Source: Mycolicibacterium alvei | GTDB lineage: Bacteria; Actinomycetota; Actinomycetes; Mycobacteriales; Mycobacteriaceae | NCBI RefSeq assembly: GCF_010727325.1 | Contig: NZ_AP022565.1 | Span: 744,001 to 808,000, forward strand | DNA: 64,000 bases | Direction of reading: 5' to 3' | Shown: piece after piece, positions 33,229 through 42,032 of the stretch | Layout of the letters: every line of letters starts with the position of its first letter | Numbering within the stretch: position 1 is the first letter of the stretch | Made by a program: the position numbers and the translations under genes | Notes under the pieces: generated by a model | What the model was told of the DNA's origin: nothing | Database searches by the model: none | The model's input: the letters and a program-made list of their open reading frames with translations, nothing else

Positions 33229-34038
33229 GTGGAGCTCACTGCGACGACGCCATACTTTGTGAGCAGCGATGACGGGTTCGTACCCAACACGATCGCGCAC
33301 GGAGGCTGGGGGCCGACCCTGGGCGGTCAGGTGGTCGGTGGTCTCCTGGCCCGTGCCGTGGAAGAACTCGTCACCGACGAGGACCTGCAGCCGGCGCGAT
33401 TCACCGTGGAAATACTGCGTCGGGTCGCAAGCGCTTCGGTTTGTGTCACCGCGTCGGTGGTGAGGGCAGGCTCGCGGATGCAGGCGGTCGACGCGGCGAT
33501 GACCCAGGGCGGTGAGCTGGTGGCCCGTGCCTCGGCGCTGTATCTGCGGCGCGGCGCCCAACCCGAGGGGGAGTTCTGGAGCACGTCGATCGACCTGCCA
33601 CCGCTACCCGAGCAGCCGGCGGATTTCGACGACAACGTACCCATGTTCATCCGGCCCTATGGGCCGGATGCTGAATCGACGGGTGAGGGTTTTCCGTGGC
33701 AGCAGTGCGGGCCCCGGTACGCATGGCTGCGCGAGGTCCGCGAGTTGGTTGCCGGCGAAGCGCTCACACCGTTCGTCCGGACGGCGCTGGCGGTTGACGT
33801 CACGAGTTCGATGGGCAATTTCAGTTCGGCCGGGTTGGCCTTCATCAACGCGGACTACACGCTGGCGTTGAGCCGGTTGCCGGTCGGCCCCTACATCGGT
33901 ATGGCGGCGTTGACCCACACCAGCGCTGAGGGGGTAGCCACCTGTAGTGCGTGCCTGTACGACCCGTCGGGCCCGATCGGCACCGGGTTGTCCACCGCGA
34001 TCGCCAATTTCAACTTCAGCCCGAACGGCTCGGGTTAG
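33229..34038 (+). CDS. Acyl-CoA thioesterase family protein (double hotdog)
   Basis: A 269-residue protein with the layout of TesB-like double-hotdog thioesterases. The first hotdog has GGWGPTLGGQVVGGLLARAVEELV, RFTVEILRRVASASV and VVRAGSRMQAVDAAM; the second has the tract VDVTSSMGNFSSAGLAFINAD, with an Asp and Asn/Ser cluster expected at the active site, then IGMAALTHTSAEGVATCSACLYD. GTG 33229 has a gagagg ribosome-binding site. It should hydrolyse acyl-CoA esters; chain preference is unknown. Its stop overlaps the convergent methyltransferase by four bases. Confidence 0.85.
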   Translation: MELTATTPYFVSSDDGFVPNTIAHGGWGPTLGGQVVGGLLARAVEELVTDEDLQPARFTVEILRRVASASVCVTASVVRAGSRMQAVDAAMTQGGELVARASALYLRRGAQPEGEFWSTSIDLPPLPEQPADFDDNVPMFIRPYGPDAESTGEGFPWQQCGPRYAWLREVRELVAGEALTPFVRTALAVDVTSSMGNFSSAGLAFINADYTLALSRLPVGPYIGMAALTHTSAEGVATCSACLYDPSGPIGTGLSTAIANFNFSPNGSG

Positions 34039-34640
34039 GCGCGGCGCAGGATCGCCACCAGGAAGTCCGAGTCTTCGGTGAATGGCCGGAGATCCCAGGT
34101 GGACAGCAACAGGTCGGTGGCGAACCCGGCCGCAGCCGCGTCGTCGAAGAACTGACCGAACTCGTATTCGCGGCCGGCTCCGAATCCGATCACCGCGCGG
34201 CCATCGTCGGCGAGATGCGCGTGCAGGCGCGTCAGAACCTGTACCCGGGTGCTCGGGGCGAGGAAGGTCATCACGTTTCCCGCCGACACGATGACGTCGA
34301 ACGGGTCGGCGATACCGCGTGCCGGCAGGTCGAGTTCGGCGAGATCGCCGACGAGCCAGCGCGGACCGGGACGGTCGTTCTCGGCCGCTTCGATCAGTAC
34401 CGGGTCGACGTCGACACCGACCACCTGGTGCCCGGCCTCGGCGAGGTATCCACCCACCCGGCCGGGACCACAGCCGGCGTCCAGGATGCGGGCATTGCGT
34501 GCCGACAGCGCGTCGACCAGACGGGCCTCGCCGGCCAGGTCCTCACCAGCGCGCTCCATGGCGCGAAAGCGTTCGACGTACCAATCCGAATGTCCGGGAT
34601 CCGCCGCCACTTTTTGCATCCAGATGCTCCGCTCGACCAT
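34035..34640 (-). CDS. Class I SAM-dependent methyltransferase
   Basis: A 201-residue soluble methyltransferase. Motif I is ARILDAGCGPGRVGGYLAEAG, motif II is VVGVDVDPVLIEAA with the acidic residue that binds the SAM ribose, motif III is WLVGDLAELDLP, and motif IV is FDVIVSAGNVMTFLAP. The start at MVERSIWMQKVAADPGHSDW is family-typical. Small stand-alone enzymes of this group usually modify a small molecule; the substrate is not inferable. It converges on the thioesterase gene (4-bp overlap) and is separated from the FKBP gene by about 47 bp upstream of its own end. Confidence 0.87.
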   Translation of the reverse strand: MVERSIWMQKVAADPGHSDWYVERFRAMERAGEDLAGEARLVDALSARNARILDAGCGPGRVGGYLAEAGHQVVGVDVDPVLIEAAENDRPGPRWLVGDLAELDLPARGIADPFDVIVSAGNVMTFLAPSTRVQVLTRLHAHLADDGRAVIGFGAGREYEFGQFFDDAAAAGFATDLLLSTWDLRPFTEDSDFLVAILRRA

Positions 34641-34687
34641 AGGAGCATTGTGACAAGTCGGTCCCGGGCGCCGGTGGGCGGTGTGAC

Positions 34688-35326
34688 TCAGCCTTGAGCG
34701 TCGAGGATCTTGATCGCGAAGACCAACGAGTCGCCGGGCTGGATGCCCGCGGCCGGCTGCCCCTCGGGGTAACCGTCGGCAGAGGTCATCGCGACGGCCA
34801 CCGTGGAGCCGACCTTCTGTCCCGAGATGGCCTTCTGGAAGCCGGGCACCACGCCGTTGAGGGGGAAGTCGACCGGTTCGCCGCGCTGGTAGCTGCTGTC
34901 GAACACCGATCCGTCACGTCCGTTGACACCCATGTAGCACACCGAGACGTTCGCTGACGGCCCGACGACCGGTCCGTCCCCGGCCTTCAGGGTGTGGACC
35001 TGGGTCTCGGCCACGGTGAAGGGTCCGGTCACCTTCACCACCGGAGCGGCCGCGTCGGTGGACCCGGTGACCGCGACGCTTCCGGTAGCCCCGGACAGCG
35101 TCCATTCGGGGGTCCCTTCGCCCTGCGGCGCCGTCGTCGGGCAGGTGCTGGCCTCGGTGGCAGTCTCGGCGATGGAGGGCGTGAGCACCTCAGCGACCGA
35201 TGGCGTGCTCGTCGAAGACGAGGCCGCGGAGGTGTCCGTGTCGGAGCCGCAGGCGGCAAGCGCCATGGTCAACGTCGCGGCACAGGCCACGAGCGCAACG
35301 GAGGAGGGCACGCGAGAGTAGTTCAT
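34688..35326 (-). CDS. FKBP-type peptidyl-prolyl isomerase lipoprotein
   Basis: A 212-residue lipoprotein with signal peptide MNYSRVPSSVALVACAATLT and lipobox LAAC, so it should be anchored in the outer leaflet of the plasma membrane. A Ser/Thr-rich linker precedes two parts: a strand-rich middle (EWTLSGATGSVAVTG) and a C-terminal FKBP domain (about 110-212) with SVCYMGVNGRDGSVFDSSYQ, DFPLNGVVPGFQKAISGQKV, the loop SADGYPEG, and IQPGDSLVFAIKILD. It probably assists folding of exported proteins. The start at the lipobox-proximal ATG 35326 avoids a non-typical upstream extension. Confidence 0.9.
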   Translation of the reverse strand: MNYSRVPSSVALVACAATLTMALAACGSDTDTSAASSSTSTPSVAEVLTPSIAETATEASTCPTTAPQGEGTPEWTLSGATGSVAVTGSTDAAAPVVKVTGPFTVAETQVHTLKAGDGPVVGPSANVSVCYMGVNGRDGSVFDSSYQRGEPVDFPLNGVVPGFQKAISGQKVGSTVAVAMTSADGYPEGQPAAGIQPGDSLVFAIKILDAQG

Positions 35327-35379
35327 GCTTGGCCACGCTACAGCGGGTCGGGGTGGTGCCTGGCGATAGCCCGTCCGGG

Positions 35380-35495
35380 TCACCCTGCCGACAACCGCTT
35401 CGCGATCTCTGCATACCGTTCGAAACGTTCGGGCCCGCCTCGACGTACACGGCGCGAGCGTCGGTGAGTGTGCCCGCCGGGAACGCGTAATGCCT
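35380..35495 (-). pseudogene. Possible frameshifted 3' gene remnant
   Basis: Upstream of the FKBP gene two overlapping minus-strand frames read as one protein-like C-terminus when joined: RHYAFPAGTLTDARAVYVEAG in one frame, continuing as PERFERYAEIAKRLSAG and a stop in another. The switch is near 35425-35435. The composition and helix-like ending look coding rather than random. I do not recognise the parent family, and no N-terminal part is present. Treated as a weak candidate. Confidence 0.3.
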
Positions 35496-35610
35496 TAGAA
35501 ATCAACCATTTCGCGCTGTCGGTCGCGAGCCTAGACTTGTTGGCATCAGGGCAACCGGCGTCGTTACCCAGGCGCTGGGACCGGGGGGCGTTGCAACTGA
35601 GGGAGGGGAC

Positions 35611-36966
35611 ATGGTCAGGATTCACACGGTCGTGCCGGGGGAAACGCTGTCAGCGTTGGCATTGCGGTTCTACGGGGATGCCGAACGGTATCGACTGATC
35701 GCCGCGGCCAGCGGGATACCCGATCCCAACGTCATCCAGGTGGGCCAACGGCTGCTCTTTCCCGACTACACGCGATACCCAGTGGCTCCGGGGGATACGT
35801 TGTCGCGCTTGGCGTCGCGCTTCTATGGACAGGCCGATCTGTCGCGGCTGATCGCCACCGCCAGCGGCCTCGCCCCCGATGCGGCCATCAATCCCGGTCA
35901 GCAACTGATCATCCCGGAACTGAGAAAATACTCGGTTGCCCCCGGAGATACGTTGTCGGCGTTGGCATCACGCTTCTACGGTGACGCATCGTTCTATCCA
36001 CCGATCGCCGGCGTGAACGGCATCCCCGACCCGGGCGCAATAAACCCCGGGCAGACATTGGTGATATTCACCGGGCGCGGCGACGGATTCGGCCTGCGGA
36101 TCGTGGACCGCAACGAGAACGATCCCCGCCTGTGGTACTACCGTTTCCAGACCGCGGCCATCGGTTGGAACCCCGGCGTCAACGTCCTGCTTCCCGACGA
36201 TTACCACACCAGCGGGCGGACCTATCCGGTGCTCTACATGTTCCACGGCGGCAACGACGATTTCCGCTCGTTCGACTTCATGGGCATCCGCGACTGGACC
36301 GCCGGGAAGCCGATCATCGTGGTGATGCCCGATGGCGGGCATGCCGGCTGGTATTCCAACCCGGTCACCTCATTCGTCGGACCGCGGAACTGGGAGACAT
36401 TCCACATCGCCCAGCTGCTGCCCTGGATCGAGGCGAACTTCCGGACATACGCCGAGTACGACGGCCGGGCGGTCGGCGGATTCTCGATGGGCGGCTTCGG
36501 TGCGCTGAAATACGCGGCCAAGTACTACGGCCACTTCGCGTCGGTCAGTGCCCATTCGGGCCCGGCGAGCCTGCGCCGCGATTTCGGCCTCGTCGTGCAC
36601 TGGGCGAATATCACGTCGGCGGTTCTCGATCTGGCCGGCGGCACGGTCTATGGCGCCCCCCTCTGGGATCAGGCCAGGGTCAGTGCCGACAACCCGGTCG
36701 AGCGGATCGAGAGCTACCGCAACAAGCGCGTCTTCCTTGTCGCGGGGACCAGTCCGGATCCGATCAACTGGTTCGACAGCGCCAACGAGACCGAGGTGCT
36801 GGCCGGCCAGCGCGAGTTCCGCGGACTGCTGGATCACGCCGGAATCCCGTATGAAGCGCATGAGGTGCCCGGGGGCCATGTCTTCCGTCCCGACATGTTC
36901 TTCATCGACCTCGACGGGATCATCGCCCGGTTACGCCCCGCAGCCGTAACGAATAATCCGATGTAA
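35611..36966 (+). CDS. Triple-LysM protein fused to an esterase (antigen-85-like fold), no signal peptide
   Basis: A 451-residue fusion. Residues 3-51, 55-103 and 107-154 are three LysM modules (each with PGETLSALALRFYGDA- or PGDTLSRLASRFYG-type openings and NPGQ-type endings) that would bind peptidoglycan or another N-acetylglucosamine polymer. Residues ~160-445 are an esterase-D/mycolyltransferase-type alpha/beta hydrolase: VLYMFHGGNDDF (oxyanion loop), GRAVGGFSMGGFGALKYAAK (Ser292 nucleophile), and EVPGGHVFRPDMF (His423); the acidic residue is probably in GTSPDPINWFD. Unusually, the protein begins directly with the first LysM and has no signal peptide, although both halves suggest action in the envelope. 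A good ribosome-binding site (gagggagggg) precedes the ATG. Confidence 0.9.
   Translation: MVRIHTVVPGETLSALALRFYGDAERYRLIAAASGIPDPNVIQVGQRLLFPDYTRYPVAPGDTLSRLASRFYGQADLSRLIATASGLAPDAAINPGQQLIIPELRKYSVAPGDTLSALASRFYGDASFYPPIAGVNGIPDPGAINPGQTLVIFTGRGDGFGLRIVDRNENDPRLWYYRFQTAAIGWNPGVNVLLPDDYHTSGRTYPVLYMFHGGNDDFRSFDFMGIRDWTAGKPIIVVMPDGGHAGWYSNPVTSFVGPRNWETFHIAQLLPWIEANFRTYAEYDGRAVGGFSMGGFGALKYAAKYYGHFASVSAHSGPASLRRDFGLVVHWANITSAVLDLAGGTVYGAPLWDQARVSADNPVERIESYRNKRVFLVAGTSPDPINWFDSANETEVLAGQREFRGLLDHAGIPYEAHEVPGGHVFRPDMFFIDLDGIIARLRPAAVTNNPM
35614..36072 (+). repeat. Three tandem ~155-bp LysM-encoding repeats
   Basis: The 5' third of the LysM-esterase gene is three degenerate tandem copies, about 156 bp apart. 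The best conserved part of each starts at 35632, 35788 and 35944 and encodes P-G-[ED]-T-L-S-x-L-A-x-R-F-Y-G. Copies two and three are closest to one another at DNA level (gggatacgttgtcg and ggagatacgttgtcg), which suggests a later duplication of one unit. Confidence 0.75.
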
Positions 36967-37773
<807 letters not shown>

Positions 37774-37877
37774 CACCGATATTCGCAACCTCTCCGGTAT
37801 CGCACGATGAGTTTCTGGCACCGCGGGGGTCTACTTCAGCGGAACTATTCGGTGGACAGATTTCGACAGGAGCATTC

Positions 37878-38588
37878 ATGGGCGCGACGACTGCGCGAGG
37901 TGGCTACCTGCCGATCAACGGGTTGAACCTCTATCACGAGGTGTACGGCACGCTCGGGGGCCCGACGCCGCCGTTGCTGTTGATTCCGGGTGCATTCATG
38001 GCCACGGACTCGATGCAGACCTGGGCGGAGGCTTTTTCGCGTGAGCGGGCCGTGATCGTGTTCGACCAACAGGGTCACGGCCGAACTCCGGATGCACCAC
38101 GGTCGATGTCCTACGAGCAGTTCGCTGACGATGCGGCGGCGTTGCTGCACGCGTTGCAGGTGGATCGTGCTGATGTGATGGGTTATTCGCAGGGCGGCGG
38201 TGTCGCGCTGCAACTCGCGATCCGTCACCCGGCGCTGGTGGCAAAACTGGTGTCGATGTCGGCCACGTTCGACCGGGACGGCTGGTACCCGTCGGTGTTC
38301 GAGGGGATCGGCGGCCTCACCGCCGCCGTGTTCGCCGGGACGCCCGTCGAGCGATCGTTCCGCGAGCACACGCTGGACCCTGCGGGGTTCGACGCCTACG
38401 TCGAGAAGATGAAGGTCCTGAACATCAACGATCAGCGCATCTCTGACGAGCAGATGCGTGCGATCTCCTCGCCGACGATGGTCACCACCGCCGACCGGCT
38501 CGGGTTTATCCGTGTGGAAACCTTCCAGCAATTCGACACCGGGAAGGACCTGGCCAGCGCTCAGCGGAGGACATTCCAGCGGCAGTAG
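37878..38588 (+). CDS. Alpha/beta hydrolase, C-terminally truncated
   Basis: A 236-residue alpha/beta hydrolase fold protein. Normal features are LLLIPGAFMATDSMQTW (oxyanion loop), IVFDQQGHGRTPD and the nucleophile elbow VMGYSQGGGVALQLAIRH (Ser). After SSPTMVTTADRLGFIRV, where the acidic residue should lie, the family sequence stops matching and the frame ends with LASAQRRTFQRQ. The expected 40-50 C-terminal residues with the catalytic His are absent, and they are not found in another frame before pepD. The gene is therefore probably an inactive truncation. A caggagc ribosome-binding site precedes the ATG. Confidence 0.7.
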   Translation: MGATTARGGYLPINGLNLYHEVYGTLGGPTPPLLLIPGAFMATDSMQTWAEAFSRERAVIVFDQQGHGRTPDAPRSMSYEQFADDAAALLHALQVDRADVMGYSQGGGVALQLAIRHPALVAKLVSMSATFDRDGWYPSVFEGIGGLTAAVFAGTPVERSFREHTLDPAGFDAYVEKMKVLNINDQRISDEQMRAISSPTMVTTADRLGFIRVETFQQFDTGKDLASAQRRTFQRQ

Positions 38589-38723
38589 CGCTTTCGAGTG
38601 CTGGAAAAGTCTTGGTCGTCACCGAACTCACTCTCAGCAAACGCTCAGTACGAGACTGCAACATCTAGGCAGGCGCCGGCACGGCGCATGTCTGTCGGTG
38701 TCGCAAGGGAAGAAGTAAACGGA

Positions 38724-40175
38724 ATGAATTACTGGTCGGGTAGATCGCCGGAGAGTGGCAATCGCGATTGGGACGTGAAACAGGCGGTAGATCAACGGAA
38801 TCCAAGCCCATGGAGCCGGACCGGTTACCAGCATCCATCTCCTCCGTATGGCCTGCATCCCGAGATGACCCAGAAGTTCGATGGGCCTCTGGTGCAGGAG
38901 GTTTCACAGCCGAAGAAGAAGTCCCGCGTCGGCGTGTTGGTCGCCGGTACTGCCGCGGTGGCCATGGCTACCGGCGCAGTTGCAGCGGTCGCAGTGATCG
39001 ACCAGTCCGGAAAGCCCACGACCATCGCCCAGGCGCCGGTCGCTGACCACGCCCGTACCCCGTCGCCGGCCACCGGATCCGCCCCGATCCAGCCGAAGGG
39101 ATCCGCACCGGCCGGATCGGTGGAACAGGTATCGACCAAAGTGCTTCCCAGTGTGGTGAAGCTGCAGATCGTCACCGGGCAGGGGCGTGAGGAGGGATCC
39201 GGAATCGTCCTCAGCGAGGACGGTCTGATCCTCACCAACAACCACGTCGTGGCGGCTGCCGCCCGCGGCGTGGACAGGCAGGGGCCGCTGGCCGCCGAGG
39301 GCTCACCCGGTGGACAGTTCCCCGGATTGCCACGCGGCCTGTTCCCCGGTGGCGACGAGTATTCGCCGGACGGACCGTCGGCCAGGACGTCTGGCCGGAC
39401 TGGGGGTGCGATGCAGGCGACCGTGACGATGTCCGACGGGCGCACGGTGCCGTTCAGCGTCGTCGGCACCGACCCCGACGACGACATCGCGGTGGTGAAA
39501 GCGCAGAACGTGTCCGGGTTGACACCGATCATGATCGGTTCCTCGAAGGACCTGAAGGTGGGGCAGAACGTCGTCGCGGTGGGCTCACCGTTGGGCCTGC
39601 AGGGGACGGTGACCACCGGCATCATCAGCTCTCTGAACCGTCCGGTCTCAACCGGCGACGAGCGGAGTGGCCAGCATTCGGTGATGAGCGCCATTCAGAC
39701 CGACGCCGCGATCAACCCGGGCAACTCCGGCGGCGCACTGGTCGACATGAACGGCGACCTGATCGGGGTGAACTCGGCGATCGCCTCGCTGGGCGGCGGG
39801 CAGGGCTCGGGCGGCGGGCAGGCCGGTTCGATCGGTCTGGGCTTCGCGATCCCGGTGGATCAGGCCAAAAGGATTGCCGACGAGCTGGTCTCGACCGGAA
39901 CCGTCCGGCACGCTTCGCTGGGAGTCCAACTCTCCGGAGACGATTCGCACGGCGCGGCGGTCGCCGGCGTGGTCGCCGGGGGCCCGGCAGCCGAGGCAGG
40001 TCTGCCCGACGGCGCGGTGATCACCAAGGTCGACGATCAGGTGATCGACGGTCCGGATGCGCTGGTCGCTGCCGTGCGATCCAAGGCGCCGGGCGACACC
40101 GTGACGCTGGCCTACGAGGATCCGTCGGGCGCTTCGCGCACTGTCGAGGTCACGCTGGGGCAGGTCCAGGCGTAA
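38724..40175 (+). CDS. pepD: HtrA-like serine protease (PepD family)
   Basis: A 483-residue membrane-anchored protease/chaperone of the envelope. A ~65-residue cytosolic N-terminus precedes one membrane helix (about 68-92, VGVLVAGTAAVAMATGAVAA). The trypsin-like domain has His174 (LTNNHVVAAAA), Asp254 (DPDDDIAVVKA) and Ser335 (NPGNSGGALVDM); a Gly/Pro-rich insert (~182-228) separates His and Asp. A C-terminal PDZ domain (about 390-483: GVVAGGPAAEAGLPDGAVI, DDQVIDGPDALVAAVRS) should bind C-termini of misfolded proteins. In M. tuberculosis pepD follows mprAB and precedes moaB2; none of these is adjacent here, so this may be a paralogue. Confidence 0.93.
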   Translation: MNYWSGRSPESGNRDWDVKQAVDQRNPSPWSRTGYQHPSPPYGLHPEMTQKFDGPLVQEVSQPKKKSRVGVLVAGTAAVAMATGAVAAVAVIDQSGKPTTIAQAPVADHARTPSPATGSAPIQPKGSAPAGSVEQVSTKVLPSVVKLQIVTGQGREEGSGIVLSEDGLILTNNHVVAAAARGVDRQGPLAAEGSPGGQFPGLPRGLFPGGDEYSPDGPSARTSGRTGGAMQATVTMSDGRTVPFSVVGTDPDDDIAVVKAQNVSGLTPIMIGSSKDLKVGQNVVAVGSPLGLQGTVTTGIISSLNRPVSTGDERSGQHSVMSAIQTDAAINPGNSGGALVDMNGDLIGVNSAIASLGGGQGSGGGQAGSIGLGFAIPVDQAKRIADELVSTGTVRHASLGVQLSGDDSHGAAVAGVVAGGPAAEAGLPDGAVITKVDDQVIDGPDALVAAVRSKAPGDTVTLAYEDPSGASRTVEVTLGQVQA

Positions 40176-40218
40176 CTGCACAAGCCAACGTCAACGTGTG
40201 ATCGGCGCCCGCTTTTCC

Positions 40219-40857
40219 TCAGCTGGTCGCGGGCTTGTGGGCGACGACACGCTCGATGAGGCCCAATTTGAAGCGCTCGACGCGCTCGACGTCGAGGACG
40301 TTGACGGCGCGAAGGTGGTCCAGAGGGCGGCGGAGGAAATGTTCTCCGCCAAGCCGGACGGTGAACAGCTCCAAGGCCCGCTGGAACACCCGCACCGGCG
40401 CTGCACTGCTTCGGATGTGATCGACCAGAAGGAGCTTTCCGCCGGGCCGCAGGACGCGGGTCATCTCCGTGAGGGCCTGGGTGTGGTCGGGAATGGCGCA
40501 GAGTCCGAAGGTGCAGACGACGGTGTCGAAGCTGGCGTCATCGAACGGTAGATGGTGGGCGTCCGCCTGCCGCAGGGTGGGGGTGCGGCCGAGCTCGGCG
40601 GCACGTTGCTCGGCCAGATCCAGCATCGGCCTGCTCCAGTCGATCCCCGTCAGCTGGATGTCGTCGGGATAGAAGCCGAGGTTGAGTCCCGTGCCGACGG
40701 CGACTTCGAGAACGGTGCCGGTGGCCTGACTGCATACCCACTGGCGCGAGTCCCCGAACAGGTGGCGGTCGAAGAACCCCATCTCCCGGTCGTAGCTGGC
40801 GGATTTCTTGTCCCAGTACCGGTTCCACTTGGCTCGTTGGGCATCGGTCGGCGCCAT
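40219..40857 (-). CDS. Class I SAM-dependent methyltransferase (UbiE/phospholipid methyltransferase-like)
   Basis: A 212-residue methyltransferase. Motif I is TVLEVAVGTGLNLGFYPDD, motif II LTGIDWSRPMLDLAEQRA, motif III LRQADAHHLPFDDASFDTVV and the post-motif RVLRPGGKLLLVDHIRS. The N-terminus WNRYWDKKSASYDREMGFFD is typical of the UbiE-like and phosphatidylethanolamine methyltransferase-like group. ATG 40857 has a gaggtg ribosome-binding site. It is the last gene of a three-gene operon (ArsR, ICMT-like, this gene), which suggests that a metal- or stress-responsive regulator controls a lipid or small-molecule methylation step (inference). Confidence 0.87.
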   Translation of the reverse strand: MAPTDAQRAKWNRYWDKKSASYDREMGFFDRHLFGDSRQWVCSQATGTVLEVAVGTGLNLGFYPDDIQLTGIDWSRPMLDLAEQRAAELGRTPTLRQADAHHLPFDDASFDTVVCTFGLCAIPDHTQALTEMTRVLRPGGKLLLVDHIRSSAAPVRVFQRALELFTVRLGGEHFLRRPLDHLRAVNVLDVERVERFKLGLIERVVAHKPATS

Positions 40858-40870
40858 CGCATTCACCTCG

Positions 40871-41488
40871 TTATCGCTGGGAAAAGTCGCTGCGTCCCAC
40901 ACCGGGCAGGAATCGTCCGACAGCAACGCAATAGTCACGATAAGCCTGACCGTGGGTCTGCAACAGGTAGGGCTCTTCGACGACCCGGACCTGAAGTTCG
41001 ATCGTGGTAGACAACACGACGAAGGCCAGGAGTGCGACCGGATTCGGCGTCATGAGTGCGACACCGCCGGCGAAGACGAGCATGGCGGTGAAGATCGGGT
41101 TGCGAACGAATCCGAAGACTCCGCTGCGTACCAACGTTGTTGTCTCACTGGGATCGACCCCGATTCGCCACGATTCGCCCATATCCAGTTGTGCGTAGAC
41201 GGTGGCGCCGATTCCGGTTACGGCCAGCACCGTACCCACTGACTGGATCCATGGCGCCTGTAGCAGGGCGATGGGTGCTGTGAACCCGAGATGTTGGAGC
41301 ACCGGCGCGGCCACACCGACAACGATTGACACGACGAATCCGACACCGGCCAGCCATTCCAACGAGCCGGGCCTGCCGTTGATACCACGAAATCCGGTCG
41401 ACCCGGTTCGTCGGTACTGAACCCAACTGCGCCAACCGAACCCCAGCGCCGCGAAAATCAGGTAGAGAATCAGTGCGGTTACGGCCAT
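40871..41488 (-). CDS. Isoprenylcysteine carboxyl methyltransferase-like membrane protein
   Basis: A 205-residue ICMT/PEMT-family integral membrane methyltransferase. It has about five hydrophobic segments; the conserved C-terminal SAM-binding region contains TTLVRSGVFGFVRNPIFTAM and VEEPYLLQTHGQAYRDYCVAVGR split around the RVVEEPYL tract, with the family RNP and E-E motifs. In bacteria the family does not act on prenylated cysteine in general; substrates include lipids and small molecules. A gagagg ribosome-binding site precedes the ATG. It is the middle gene of the ArsR-ICMT-methyltransferase operon, 13 bp upstream of the next gene. Confidence 0.87.
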   Translation of the reverse strand: MAVTALILYLIFAALGFGWRSWVQYRRTGSTGFRGINGRPGSLEWLAGVGFVVSIVVGVAAPVLQHLGFTAPIALLQAPWIQSVGTVLAVTGIGATVYAQLDMGESWRIGVDPSETTTLVRSGVFGFVRNPIFTAMLVFAGGVALMTPNPVALLAFVVLSTTIELQVRVVEEPYLLQTHGQAYRDYCVAVGRFLPGVGRSDFSQR

Positions 41489-41564
41489 GATCGGTATCCT
41501 CTCGGACCCGCTTTGTTCACAACAGGTTTCGTCGCGCCACGCTTCGCGTCCTTTTCTGCCGTCA

Positions 41565-41894
41565 TCAACAGCACCCGTCGGATGCCGCCTTGGAGCAGAG
41601 TGAGGCGTCGGCAGTCAGCACCACATGCAGTAGATCGTTCAATGCGTGGGCGAGCTTGGGGTCGGCAAGTTCGTACCGGGTACGCCGACCTTCCGGGACC
41701 GCTACAACCAGCCCGCAACCGCGCAGGCAGGCAAGGTGATTGGACATGCTCTGCCGTGACACCCCCGCCGCTTCGGCAAGGTCGGCCGGATACCCCGGGG
41801 CATCTTTCAGTGCCAGCAGGATCTTGGACCGGGTCTGGTCCGAGAGGGCGTGACCGAATCGGGCAAGCACTGCGACCTGGGGCAATATCTCCAT
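41565..41894 (-). CDS. CmtR-like ArsR family metal-sensing repressor
   Basis: A 109-residue winged-helix repressor closely resembling M. tuberculosis CmtR (Cd/Pb sensor). The core is ARFGHALSDQTRSKILLALK; the recognition helix region SRQSMSNHLACLRGCGLVVA carries two Cys in the NHLxCLRGCGL arrangement that supplies two metal ligands in CmtR, and the C-terminus has further Cys (SLCSKAASDGCC). The ATG at 41894 matches the CmtR start, though a GTG/ATG pair at 41912/41909 is in frame. A perfect 7-2-7 dyad at 41905-41920 just upstream (or overlapping the alternative start) is the likely autoregulatory operator. Confidence 0.88.
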   Translation of the reverse strand: MEILPQVAVLARFGHALSDQTRSKILLALKDAPGYPADLAEAAGVSRQSMSNHLACLRGCGLVVAVPEGRRTRYELADPKLAHALNDLLHVVLTADASLCSKAASDGCC

Positions 41895-41904
41895 TGGCCG
41901 AGAG

Positions 41905-41920
41905 TACATCACATGATGTA
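41905..41920. promoter_or_regulatory. Perfect 7-2-7 dyad, candidate CmtR-type operator
   Basis: TACATCA-CA-TGATGTA is a perfect inverted repeat 11 bp upstream of the ArsR ATG. CmtR-type repressors bind short dyads over their own promoters and release DNA on metal binding. The location would block transcription of the three-gene operon. Confidence 0.75.
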
Positions 41921-42032
41921 TTCAGAAAATAGTGAACTATCGAGTGGGGTAGTCGCCTACTCATTTCGAAGGCCAGCGCCCGGCGCAAGCTGATCCTGAA
42001 CGGTTGTTGCCGTTCACCGAGGGGAGGTCGAG

